A program made the translations under genes and the position numbers. A model generated the notes under the pieces. That model had not been told where the DNA came from and did no database searches. It was given only the letters and a program-made list of their open reading frames with translations. A stretch of DNA of 64,000 nucleotides from contig NW_026705008.1 in the NCBI RefSeq assembly GCF_029867415.1, positions 1,116,001 through 1,180,000 on the forward strand, written 5' to 3'. This DNA is from Vicia villosa (taxonomy: Eukaryota; Streptophyta; Magnoliopsida; Fabales; Fabaceae). Each line of letters begins with the position of its first letter. Position 1 is the stretch's first letter. Shown one piece after another: positions 24,593-36,119 of the stretch.

Positions 24593-25147
24593 ATTTTTTA
24601 AATCCATTTTTTATGCTCACCATCACACGTAAGCCATCATTGATCTTCTAAGTCTGTAGAGGCTTCTGATTGTATGTTGAATGAATCATATTGTAGATGA
24701 TCAGAACTTGTATCTTCAGAACTTGAGTCATTGAGTCTTCAGAGCTTGTTCAGCAGAACCTTGTCCTCAGAGTCTTCAGCACTTGGTTTTTATAAGTGAT
24801 GTCTTTAAATCTTTAGAACTTATTCAGCAGAACCTCGTCTTCATCATCTTCAAAACATGGGGCACAAAAGTAAAGCTTTATAAGGCCTCCAAATCTTCCT
24901 TACAAAGTCACGATTATAAGCTCTTATACTAACGTTCCTTTGAACTGTTGCATAAGTAGCATTCCAGAATCTTGACTTCCATTGTAACACATCACAAGTA
25001 TTCTTCCAGAGTGTTAAGTTTAGAACCTGATGACGTCACACGCCTTCTTACTATAGTTAGAACCTGCAAGGCAAAGGCCACACACTAGAAAGAAAATTGT
25101 TAGTGTATATAATTGTTCCTTAAGATAACATGTAAAGTTATCATTAA
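24593..25147 (-). repeat. LTR fragment wedged into the copia RT
   Basis: On the minus strand this segment runs parallel to the plus-strand LTR at about 61112-61650, including the shared ACATGTTATCTTAAG, GTGACGTCATCAGGTTCT and ATGGAAGTCAAGATTCT blocks. It sits exactly where the RT core should be: the RT frame stops at about 25147 and resumes at about 24590. It therefore replaced or interrupted the catalytic palm region. Confidence 0.85.
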
Positions 25148-25313
25148 AACCTAAAGCCAAATACATAATTATTCTTGTTCTTACACCACCTTCCTCATTG
25201 AGCTTATTTCTAAAGACCCATTTTGTTCTAATTATGTTCTTATGATAAGGGTTGGGTACCAGATCCCAAACATCATTCCTTTGAAACTGATTAGACTCTT
25301 CTTGCATAGCCAT
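25147..25313 (-). pseudogene. copia RT N-terminal segment
   Basis: The minus frame has EESNQFQRNDVWDLVP and TKWVFRNKLNEEG, the typical beginning of a Ty1/copia reverse transcriptase. It runs directly into LTR sequence. Confidence 0.85.
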
Positions 25314-25925
25314 AATCTAGCCATCATTTGATAGTGCTCATCAATTTAAGTGGGTTCAATCATATATATCTATCTTAGCATTGAGTGTTCATTGCTGAAT
25401 ATGGATATTGTCTTTATAGGACTATCTTTATTTCCAATAATGTCTCTATTGTATGTGAAAACTTGTACTCGAAAGTCTTCTTGGATTATGTTGCTTTTGC
25501 TGAGCCATCATGAGCTCCTTCCAAAGCTTCTTCATCTGGATGAGCTTTAGAAGTTAAGCCAATTTCTGGAGTTTGATAAACTTTTGGACCACCAGCTTCT
25601 AAAGATTTGGTAGCTTCTGAACCACCAACTTTTGAAGTGTCTTTAAATACATAATTTCTGCACAAATTTTAATTAGCTATGACATTTTATTATCAGGATC
25701 CTTGTCATCAAATTTGATGCGTATTGACTCTTCAACCATTTTGGTTTCATAGTTATACACTCTGCATGCCTTTGAGCATTCAGAGTATTCTAAGAGGACA
25801 CCGTTTTGAGCTTTAACATCAAATTTCTTTAGATAGACTTTGTAGTTTAAGATGTAACATGTACATCTAAATTGATGAAAATAAGAAATACTTGGTTTTC
25901 TTTCATTGAAAAGCTCATATGAAGT

Positions 25926-26814
25926 TTATTTCAGAATAGGTCTAATATAGATTATGTTCTTAACATAACATATGGTGTTTAAAACTTCTACCCACAAGTG
26001 CTTAGGTAAATTATTTTCATTAATCATGGTTCTAGCTATTTCTTGTATAGATCTGTTCTTTTTCTCTACAACTCCATCTTGTTGTCGAGTTCTAGGAGAA
26101 GAGAACTCATGGAGAATTTCATGTTTTTTCACAAAAGTTTTAAAGTGGCTCATTTTCAAAATCTCCTCTATGATCACTATGAATTTTAAATTTTTTTATT
26201 CCTTTTCATTTTCTACTTGTATTCAAAAGATGCTAAACACATTATATGACTCATCTTTAGTTTTAAGGAATTTGACCCAAGTCCATCTGCTATAGTCATC
26301 AAGTATGACTAATTCATATTTATTCCAATTGATTGATGCAGCACCAATTGAACCAAATAAATCAATGTAAGAGGTAGAGACAATGTTCTTAGTTTTAAAA
26401 TAGGTTTTTATTAATTTTCCCTACTTGGCATGCTACACAAAGAGCATCTGAGTGATAATTAAGATTTGAAAACCTTTTTATAAGTTTTAACTTGCTAAGT
26501 TTAGAGATTAATCTCTAGTTGGCATGACATAACCTTCTATGCTAGATCCCCTTTTCATCACTCACTAATAGAAGACAAAGTACCTTCTCACCAGCCTATT
26601 CAGAAAAATTAATTTTATAAAAATTGCCTTTTCTCCTACCTTTGAACACTATGGACTTATCAGACTCATTCATGACTATACATTTGTTCTTATTAAACAC
26701 TACTTCATAACAACTATCACAAACTTGATTAATGCTAAGTAGGTTATGTTTTAGTCCATCTACTAAACAAACATATAATTGAAATATAAGAATTACCAAT
26801 AGTACACGTACCAA
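25926..26814 (-). pseudogene. copia GAG-pre-integrase and integrase
   Basis: 26814-26596 holds LVDGLKHNLLSINQVC and KNKCIVMNESD (GAG-pre-integrase). 26177-25926 holds EFSSPRTRQQDGVVEKKNRS, the distal integrase core with its catalytic Glu region. The zinc-binding part and frames between are broken by stops. Confidence 0.85.
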
Positions 26815-28039
26815 TGATCCTTCCTTTTTGGTTTCCTCAAAACCATACAGTTCCCCCTCTTTCCGAATTAGGTTTGGAACACATGCCTTTATCTTATCAT
26901 ATGTCGTGAGTAGCCACTGTCCAGGTACCAGGACTTCTGGTTTACTTGTCCCTTAAATCATATCTGAATCAAAGATAATTTTATATTTAGGTACCCATAA
27001 TCTTATGGGTCCTTTAGGGTTAGTTCTGAAAGGCTTTTTCATATTTTGTACCTTAGCTTTTACGTAATAGGCTTGGGATCATTCAAGACTTTTGGTTTAA
27101 AAATTTTGGGTCTTCGATAAATTTTAGCCTTTGGTTGTAAACCTTTCAAAACCTTAGACTCTGACGTCTTAAGTTCTAGTATGTTCAAAACTTTTGACTT
27201 TAGAGTCTTTGGTTATGGTTTCTTCAAAACCTTTGACACAAAAATATTAGGTTCTAAATTTTCTAGAACCTTTGCTTTGTCAGCAGCTGGTACAAAATGA
27301 GAATATATCCCTTTCTAAGAAGAGCCTGAGCATAAAGGTTCCATTGGTTTAACCACAGTTCCAAACCTTGGATTGAAATATTTTTTGTGAATAACCAATG
27401 CCTTATCCTTCGCTTCTGCTTACACCATAAATCATGGATGCAAGTTTTGTCCTGTCAAAGCCATTTATAACAAATTCCTAAAGAGCAAGTTCATGCCCAT
27501 CTGGAGATTTACTAGACATAATTTTTACTTCAACAATATGACTTTTTCTGAAACTTCATTTCTTTCTTGAAAAAATTTTAATTCAGTTGTCCTGAGCTCA
27601 TATTGCTTTTTCAAAAATTTGATGTGTCTGGCTTTTTATTGACACCACCACATTAGGTCTTGAATAAGAGTAATTAAACCAAAAAGAGATAGTTTAGAAA
27701 ATACCTCGTCTTCTTCATAATCTGAACCAGTTTCTCTGTCAGAAGATGTTAGAGTCATCATAGCTAATTTGTATTCTTCTTCATCTTTATTAGATTCATT
27801 TCTTTATCAAGTTCATCCTATGTTGCCATGAGACTTTTCTTGACTTTGTTTTTGAAGTTTTACTTATGATAGATTCCTTTCTTTGACTTGTCCTTCTGCA
27901 ACTCTAGACAGTCAACAGTAAAGTGACCATGTTTCTTACAGTTGAAGCATCCCTTCCGGTCATCTATCTTGTCTCTAGAACTTGATACTTTAAAGAAAAT
28001 GCTTCTTTCCGAGGGCCTTTTATTCTTCTTATCCAGATA

Positions 28040-28585
28040 TTAAAATATCTTGATTAAAAATGCCATCTCTTCATCATGTGATCCTTCTTTAGAACATCTT
28101 ATAGAAGCAACTTCTTCAGATTCCCGTATTTGAGGAGACTTGGTAGATTGACCAGCAGATTTCAAGGCAAGAGACTTGGGTTTCTTTGTAGGTTCATCTC
28201 CTACGAGCTTTATCTCATGACTCTGGAGATTGCTTATCAAGCTTTCAAGACTTATTTTGTTTAAGTCTTTAGCTTCTGGAATAGTTGTCACTTTTGGTCT
28301 ATATTTGACAGGAAGACTCCTAAGAATCTTCTTGTTATGATCATAAGTTGTATAGCTTTTGTTTAGAACCTGAAGACCAAATACCAAAACATGAAACCTT
28401 GAGAACATGGTTTCAACAGTTTCATCTTCCTTGATTCTAAACAGTTCATACTGTTGGACCAAAAGATTAGCCTTTGCTTCTTTTACATATTGATTGCATT
28501 CATATGTAGCACACAAAGATTCAAAAATGGTTTTAGCAGTAGATTTGTCACTTATCTTAATGTACTCATAATGGGGGTAAATCAT
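28040..28585 (-). pseudogene. copia gag fragment
   Basis: An open 181-codon frame with TIFESLCATYECNQYVKEAK, LFRIKEDETVETMFSRF and ILRSLPVKYRPKVTTI, typical of UBN2-type copia gag. A CCHC knuckle trace (GCFNCKKHGHFTVDC) follows at about 27960-27910 in another frame. Confidence 0.85.
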
Positions 28586-28639
28586 CTACCAGAATGCCAC
28601 ACTTATCACATTCTAAACACAAATACTACAATCTGATTG

Positions 28640-29530
28640 TTTGTAACGGATAAAAAATTTCACAGGTAGAGAGTAAACAAAAAAGGGACGCAATCAATTT
28701 ATCCATATTCCTCCCACAAAACGAGAGTATTTTAGTCCCCTTGCACTTCGAAGGGATTTCATTATAATCACTTATATTTACAATTGCTCAAACACACAAG
28801 CAAGAGACTTTCAATGCTCAAACACACAAGTAAGAAACTTCTGATGCTCAAGCACATAATCAAGAGGCGTCAGATGCTCAAGCACAAACTCAAGAGGCTT
28901 CTAACAATCTATCCTAATCAGATAAAAGATTTTTTTCGATATTACACTGGATATACAATGAAAGGTGTAAACAAAATACAACTCAGCAAGACTCTTAAGA
29001 TTTAAGAATTTATAAAATTTACAAATATTAAGAAATTCTAAGTTAAATTTGTGTTTTTGATTTGGCAGAGTAATAACTATTTTGATTGTCAAATTAGTTA
29101 TTTTTCTTCGAGTCTTCAGCTCCTTATATAGAGAGAAGGAAACGAGTCGCTGAAGAAAAGAGCTTGCACAAGAGAGTCTTGGAGAAGCCTAGTCGTAGAC
29201 ATTAGAATGTTACTTGATATGGATAATTTCTTTGAAAATAAATTTGAATTTCCTTAGCTTCAAAAGGAATTATCTGTTGCATCCCTCTTGTCTGTGGAGA
29301 TTTTTGTTTGGTTTTGCACGTGACCAGAAGAATATAAAATGACCTCTGAGTCTAATAGTGACATTTCAGAGTCTTCTTGATTCTTGTGTTGACATGCTTC
29401 AGAGTCTAGATCTTTTGACTATGGTCTTCAGAAGATGACCTTCTTCAGAGTCCAACTCTCCGGTTATGATCCTTCAGATTCTGGATATTTTGGCTTCTTT
29501 TTAAATGTTCTTTTTCAGTACCAGTAAAAG
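28640..29530 (-). repeat. 5' LTR region of the copia element
   Basis: The minus strand has a TATA box CTCTATATAAGG (about 29130-29141) followed by GAGCTGAAGACTC, and upstream repeats of a GACTCTGAAG-type word. This resembles Sirevirus LTRs. Exact ends were not resolved and no target duplication was found. Confidence 0.6.
28786..28905. repeat. Four tandem copies of a 30-bp unit in the copia LTR
   Basis: GCTCAAACACACAAG-type units start at 28786, 28816, 28846 and 28876 with exact 30-bp spacing. They lie downstream of the TATA box on the minus strand, so in the transcribed leader. Confidence 0.9.
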
Positions 29531-29634
29531 TTTATATCACAAATTTTAGTATGTGATTTTGCATACTTGAGCAAATATTAATACCCAATTGTTCTTTAAC
29601 TACTTTGTTATCTTCAAAATCTTAGATATATGGT

Positions 29635-30818
29635 TGTTGAAAGAGTATACTGGAGTACTTTTCGTTTATATCGTATCCACAGGGATTATTGCGATATCAC
29701 CGCTGTTCTATAGCCTATTTTGTCTTAAGTTAAAGTTACTTTGGTTTTTAGTTTGCAAAAGTTCATTCAATACTTGTAGTAGTAAGGAGTAAATTAATGA
29801 AAGTTCTAAGTTAAAGAAAATGTATCAAGATTCGATTGCATCGACCTAACTTTGTATGTCTCCTTATAAATATATGTATATGAACTCGTTAACGATCAAT
29901 ATAATTACGTATCGACGTCTATATCGTCCGTGTCCGCAACGATATAGTTAGATTTACCGTATTGTTTAACCGACGATTTCTCCATCGTTTAAACAATACA
30001 AATAACGTTTTAAAACCGATACTAAGTAAACATCAAACGCTAAATCCATGTCTGCAACTTATAGTTTGATAGATGATGAAATTAGATCAAGGTACAAACA
30101 TTGATGTCTCAAACACTTATACCATAGAAAAGCTTTAATAAACAAATTAAACCATCTATATTGATCATCACTTGTTCATACATACTATATTCACAAGAAA
30201 AACATACAAAAGTATAGGAGGATTACATCTATTCTTGATACAAAAGAGATTTAGCTATCCATGAAAATGGTAGCTTGCTCAAGAATGTAAGGATGAAGAA
30301 CAACAAGCATCTACGGCGATTAATCGACGATTAAAGCTTCGATTCTCCAATTCTTCAGCTTGCTACAGTAGTTAGGGTTCCTTGAGCTCTAAGAATGATC
30401 AAGAAGAAATAAAATATCTGATTTGCACTATATATAGTAATTCTGATTTCTGTCCAGGGCGCATCGCGCCAATACACTCAAAAGTTAAATCGCCCAAACG
30501 CGTGACGCGTGCAACTCTCTGCTGGAAGCTTCACAAAATATCTTGCCCAGGGCACGACGCGCCCATATTACCGCGCGACGCGCGCAAACCTCTGCCCAAC
30601 AGGCTTCAGTCAAGGCCAAAACTTGCTCAATAACTTCCCAAAATGAGCTAAAACCTACAAAATCATAACTAAAACACATATTAACATAAAATGAAAACTA
30701 AAAATTATAAACTATAAATAATTATCTAAAACTTCAGGGTATTGTACGAATACTCGATAAAAACGGTCGAAAGGTGCCACTAATTAAACTAAATATTAAC
30801 GCAATTTGGCACCTAACA
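29635..30818 (-). repeat. 3' LTR of the outer Athila-like element
   Basis: Partner of 46669-47852. A TATA-like ATATATAG lies at about 30429-30437 on the minus strand, with a CpG-dense cluster (about 30458-30600, words like GCGCGACGCGC) directly upstream of it. The PPT lies at 30819-30834 (minus AAGTTGGGGAGAGT). Confidence 0.97.
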
Positions 30819-32398
30819 ACTCTCCCCAACTTAAACTCTTGTTTGTCCTCAAACAAAACAATGATAAATTACCGGGAACACAAAATATCACAAATGAAAC
30901 AACCAAGCAGAAACAAGAACAATTGAATGGTTCAAATTCCAAAAGTACACAAAGATCAATCCTTACCAATTTCAATCAAAGTACCATGATAACAATGCTA
31001 ATCCTATATACAAATTCTATGTCAGAAATTCCACATTTAAAAGAAGTTCAAGAATGAATTACACCTACGCACTTCTCTACTGAGAAAAAAAAATGGAGGA
31101 TCCTAACACTCACCAGACAATGACGCAAACATCCAGAATTGATTATGACTTATCTAAACAAAAGATATATAAAAAGCGTAAAAGCAAGAATCACAAAGAC
31201 TTTAGGGTTGTAGCTTGGCTTGGTTAACAAGGAAGTGTCATTTCTCAAGGCCATTGAAACGAAAGGGTCAATACCTAAGAGAGCATTCAATATGACATTT
31301 GCATCCACACATCCCTATCAACCGATCACACACTTTTATTGCTCAAGAGTTCACCCTTTTAATTTAAGGGAAACTAGCTATATACAAAGCTATTTTCTTT
31401 TTCTTTTTCTTTTTATTTTCTTTTTCTTTTTTTTTCTCTTTTCTTTTCTCTCTTGAGCAATCACTTATTCTTTTCTCCATACTAATACAACCAAAAAAAA
31501 TTATTCTCCCCACCTTAAATATTACCACCACATAATCACGAATGCTCCCTATTCTAAGGTGAAAAGGAATCAATCCTAACCACGTTTCATGGTACTCTTT
31601 AAGGTTTAAAAGAAAGTCATCAAGATTCAGATCAAAACTCGGCAATTATAAACAAGGAAATGATACCAATTGAATCTTGGCAAAGCGGCTCAAAGTGGTT
31701 AGCAAATACTCACACACTCACCGGGTAGGTTATATTTGGTAGAGAAGTTATACTCGTAATGCGAAACAAAATGCTTTGATCACTTTCATGCTTTACACAA
31801 TTTAATAAAAATGTAAGATTAATCATAAGAAAAACGAGTTAAAACGCACATTTCTGGTATCCAGCACAATTATATATATATATACAGTGGAAAGTCTCCT
31901 CACAACTATATCTGGGCTAAAGTGATTCACAATTGAACAAATTTTACCAACAGAAATTAATGACAACTAATTTGTACAATTAAAAGCATCAGAATCAAAG
32001 GTACTTGATAAATAAAATGATAAAGAATGTACCTTGCACGTACAGTTTTCAACTTATATCATCACCACTCAAATTGTATTGCATCACCCACATTCATCGT
32101 GACATCAAAAATTCATGTTCCAGCTAATTAATCATGAGGACAACTATCAAAAACCATTATTTCTTCAACATAAACGCTAAAATAAAACTACTTAACTTTA
32201 AATGCGATAATAAAATAAACTGAACTTATATATATATAAAAAACACACCAAACGGTGTTAACTATCAAAGGCGTAAACTTAGCCTTTCAAAGTACCTCAT
32301 CCAAAAGGATGGAACAAAATTAAAAACAAAGCAACTAAAAGCAACTAAAATTTGTTCTAACATAAAACTAAAAACAATAAAACATAAAACAATAAAAT
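30819..32398 (-). other. 3' untranslated region of the outer Athila-like element
   Basis: Noncoding 1.6 kb between the third ORF and the PPT. It has a purine tract on the minus strand (about 31385-31455). The open frames here are low-complexity shadows. Confidence 0.7.
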
Positions 32399-33345
32399 CT
32401 ACTCCTCATCGGAACTCTCCGGATCATCCTGCTCCATCCCCTCCTCAGGATCTGGCCTGCCCTCAGGCCATGAAGCATAAGCAGACAAATCATCCCTAAA
32501 ACCAACAGGCTGCTGCAGAGACAACTGCTGGATAGAATCCTGCAAAAACATAAATGCTCTCTGATGCGCCATGTGCATCTGATAGTTCCAATCACCTATA
32601 TCACCATACTGAGGACCAGCAGGTGGTGCAGCAGCAACCGGAACAGCTCGAGCAGCATCAGGAAGGTCAGGTGCATTAGCAGCAACACCATGAGGACGGC
32701 CACCAGGCAGACAGTATCTGTTAGCAAAAATATCATCTATAATGCCTTCCATGGGAATCATTCCCCCAGATGGAAATCAGACTCCAGCTTTCCTGCACAA
32801 ACCCATTATCAAACCAGGAAAAATCAATCTACACTTTACCCCATCGTCATGACGAGTCCCATTCAGGGCGACTCTCTTCAGCTCATTCGCCACAATCCTC
32901 GACACATCAACATTATCGCTATTCAAGATAGACTGAACCAGGCCTGCAATATCAATGGTGATGGAGGAAGGGTGACTTCGTGGCCTTATGCTGTAAAGGA
33001 CCACCGAGGTCACCAACTGAGCGTCCCCCGTCAACTGACTACGAATAAAAGTCTTCGGCAGCCCAGTCCTAGTTAGAGTATAAGTAAAACCAGGACGACA
33101 TATCCTCTCCCTAATACTCTCCACATCCCAATTTCCTCTATTCAATTTGGGATGGTACTCACATTCTTCCACCAAAGCAAGAGGATTGTCAAGAAAATCA
33201 AAAATTGCATCTTTGCTAAAGTCAATAGCCTTACCTCTCATCCATGTTTTAAACGGGTAAGCCTCAGTGCCCACCCAATTGCCAGGAGGCAAGGCGTTCG
33301 CATAGAATTCTCTGACAATCTCCGCCTGATAGAATTGCCCTGGAG

Positions 33346-34520
33346 TGTTGACAGTATTTGTGGGTAAATATTTTCGGTAATATATCGTATCCACAGGGAT
33401 TGGTTAATATCACTGCCTTTCTATAGTTGTTTATTTTGAGTTAGGAAAATTAGGTTTGTTTGATTTATAATCTAATATTATCAAAAGTAAACAAATAAAC
33501 TAAATGCAAATAATGAATTGTGGTTTAACAATTAGAGAAGTATGTTGAATCTTTAGGGTTCATCAATCTATTCCTATACAATTATCACTTAATTCCCAAT
33601 TGAACAACTTTATGAATCATTATCTTCACTTATCCTCAAATAAGATTCCATCTCTGCAAATCAAACTAGATAGCTTTTACCGGTACGAGATTCGATCTCT
33701 CCAAATATCAATAACGATAACAGTAATTAAGAACGATAATTATGAAAACCCAATCGCAATCCCATCTCTGCGGATTGGTATTGAATCAATATAGTAACCT
33801 AGGGCAAAAGTTAAATCCTTTCTTTCGATCAAAGATTAAACGATAATTTAATAATAAAGGCAAGATTACTTATTGATAATGAATTCAAATAATTGTTCAC
33901 AGGAATTAACTAATGGTATTGTATATTCATAGATTAACTACTACCTTAGATTCAACAAGAGGGATTTAGCTCTCCATAGACATGAAGAACACACAAGGAT
34001 TAATGGAAGAATTCATCTTCATCAAAGGAATGTCTTCGCTTGATAGAGAATTGGTCTTCAATTGATGATTGTGGCTGCACCTTCAGAATGCTCTCCTAAT
34101 TTCGCACAACACAACTCTCTCTTTTTTTCACTTGGACTAGGGCTTTTTAAATAGAAACTTTGGGCTTTTTACGCCGAGGCCGCGGCGCGGCATCGGGCTG
34201 GCGCGGCGCGATCAAAAACAGAGACTTTGGCGCGGCGCCTCACTGAACTTCCGCGGCGCGCCCTTTGCAAAACTCAACTCTTTCTCTTGCCTTTTTGCTC
34301 TTCCAACTTCCTTTCCTCCTCATGTTCTTCTCAAGCTTCAATTTGGCTTCAAACCTGTAACAATAGTACCCACAAGTGATTCGATTTGCTTTAAACACGA
34401 ACTAAACCTTTTCAGTTCAATTCTTACTAAAAACCTATGGATCTATCAAAATTTTGCATTTATTTAGAGAATAAATCACTTATATTAACACATGAAATTA
34501 CCATTAATTCACTCCTAACA
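33346..34520 (-). repeat. 3' LTR of the inner element
   Basis: Identical to 38819-39993. A TATA-like CTATTTAAAAAG lies at about 34145-34156 on the minus strand, with a CpG-dense cluster (34170-34263, GCGCGGCGCG words) just upstream. The PPT is at 34521-34536 (minus CTAAGTTGGGGAGAGTT). Confidence 0.97.
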
Positions 34521-34536
34521 AACTCTCCCCAACTTA

Positions 34537-36119
34537 GAGCTTTGTTTGTCCCTAAACAAAATTACTTACCTCCAACAAAACATATCCACAATCATGCAAC
34601 AAGTTTTTCAAAAAAGTTTTTCTCAAGTGGTTCAATCCAGTAACTAAGTCAAATACTCCTCTTCTACCTGCAAACTCAGAATATACACATGAAACAAACG
34701 TTGAAAGCAAATTACCTCCAGAAGTTCAAAACACTACACAATTGTAATTGAATCAGCACTAATCACTCTCATCAAAAAGTATGATGAATAAAAGAGGGGT
34801 TAAACACTCATCCAAACAATTAAATCAACAAAGATCCATATCATACGTTCACCAAATTGCTCGCATCAAGTCTTGTGGAATCTTAGAATCAGAAGGTCTT
34901 TCTATGGTTGTAATGTGGTTTAGATTCAAAGAAAAGAAGATAATCAAGGGTTGTTCCTAATATAGGGAAGCATCCAATTCATAACTTATTTCTTTTTCTC
35001 TAAAACTCTACTTCCTTTGTCCATCTTTTTTCATTCGTAGCTTGGTTTTTCTTTTTCACTTTTTTTCAGCAACCGTTATATTCTAACGTTGTTACTTCTC
35101 TTTTTTTTTCAAGCTACGACTTCTTTTATCTTTCACTGATTACCATAAGTACTTACTCTTCTTTTGAATGTGACTCTCCCCAACTTGGAGATCAACCTGT
35201 ATTCAGATTATATGAATGCTCCCCTACTTTCTAAAAAGGTCAAAGAGAAAACACATCACCAAATTTTATGGTTGATGGTCCAAAACAAAACTTTTTATTG
35301 AGATCAAACTCACCAGGTACTTCCTTGGTGCATATTATGATACTTACCTTGACCTCAGGCTCAAAGAATGGTTAGCAAAGGATCACACTCTCACAGAAGA
35401 AAATAATTTTTACGGTGGATTCGGCTCAAAGCACTCTCAATTCAAACAATGCCTAAATCACTTCCTCAGATTCCACAGACGATGCAACAGCCGGTTTAGC
35501 ATGATACGAACAAGTCAAAATAATTGATGGTCTCCTGCATATAGTAAACAATGGAAAGCTTTCCTCACAATGGTTAAGGCTAAGCTGATCCAATAAACAA
35601 TAGTGTACCAAAAAGAACTTCTGACTGTATTTACTAACACCTTAAGTTTCATTGCATACATTAAGAGTTTGAGTTCGAAATTTCATACCTGCTTTGTCAC
35701 TTTTATTGAAAAAGAAAGTGAAAAATTAAATTTTCAAAAATTTCCACTCACTACCACTTTTATGCCTGTTGCTCCATTGTTGGCATTTTTCTGAGATTCT
35801 CATCTTGTTGTGGGACTACTTACTCTAAGTGGGAGTACATAACAGACATAAAAGCATAAAATTGAAAAAAAATGCAAAGAGTAAATCCACCCCCAAACTT
35901 GAACTAAACATTGACCTCAATGTTTCAGAACAAGCCCGAGAGGGTTGACTCACAGAGGGTATTGCAATATCAATTGCCTCTTCCTAGCTCTCACCAGAAA
36001 GGTTCCCTTATTATTTCCTGAAATAAAATGGACAAAAATAAAACATTAGAAGTGTGGGTTACCTCCCACAAAGTGCTTCGTTTAACGTCGCATGGCTCGA
36101 CGGTCCATTACCCCTTGTT
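34537..36119 (-). other. Noncoding 3' region of the inner element
   Basis: About 1.6 kb without ORFs where pol and a third ORF would lie in a full Athila. It holds the stem-loop motif at 36053-36090, a long minus-strand purine tract (about 34990-35110), and a 10-bp inverted repeat TCGTAGCTTG/CAAGCTACGA (35036-35045, 35110-35119) enclosing a second imperfect hairpin. Confidence 0.8.
36053..36090 (-). promoter_or_regulatory. Conserved stem-loop motif after the protease ORF (inner element)
   Basis: On the minus strand: CGACGTTAAACGAAGCACTT, then GTGGGAGGTAACCCAC, a short hairpin with GTGGG/CCCAC stem. The same motif follows the integrase ORF of the outer element (41021-41057). Function unknown. 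Confidence 0.75.

Larger units (their letters stand above)
23650..28640 (-). mobile_element. Decayed Ty1/copia (Sirevirus-like) retrotransposon, internal region
   Basis: Domains in pol order from high to low coordinates: gag (28585-28040), CCHC knuckle (about 27960-27880), GAG-pre-integrase (26814-26596), integrase core (about 26180-25926), RT start (25313-25147), RT end (about 24590-24250), RNase H (24235-23855) and its C-terminus (to about 23650). Gene order gag-PR-INT-RT-RH is that of copia. Many stops and frame changes separate the pieces, and a foreign LTR piece replaces the RT core. Confidence 0.88.

Noticed and set aside
28786..28905. CRISPR-like regular repeats
   Set aside because: Units are contiguous with no unique spacers, and the setting is a plant LTR.
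29580..29634. Left half of the plus-strand copia remnant beside the outer Athila-like element
   Set aside because: The flank shows no RT coding that would join to 47858, so continuity is not supported.
30382..30633. 83-codon ORF found twice (also 47416-47667)
   Set aside because: The two copies are the two LTRs of the outer element; the frame is on the strand opposite to transcription and covers the CpG cluster.
33600..33794. Identical 64-codon ORF pair (also 39073-39267)
   Set aside because: Duplicate because the LTRs are identical; no protein features.
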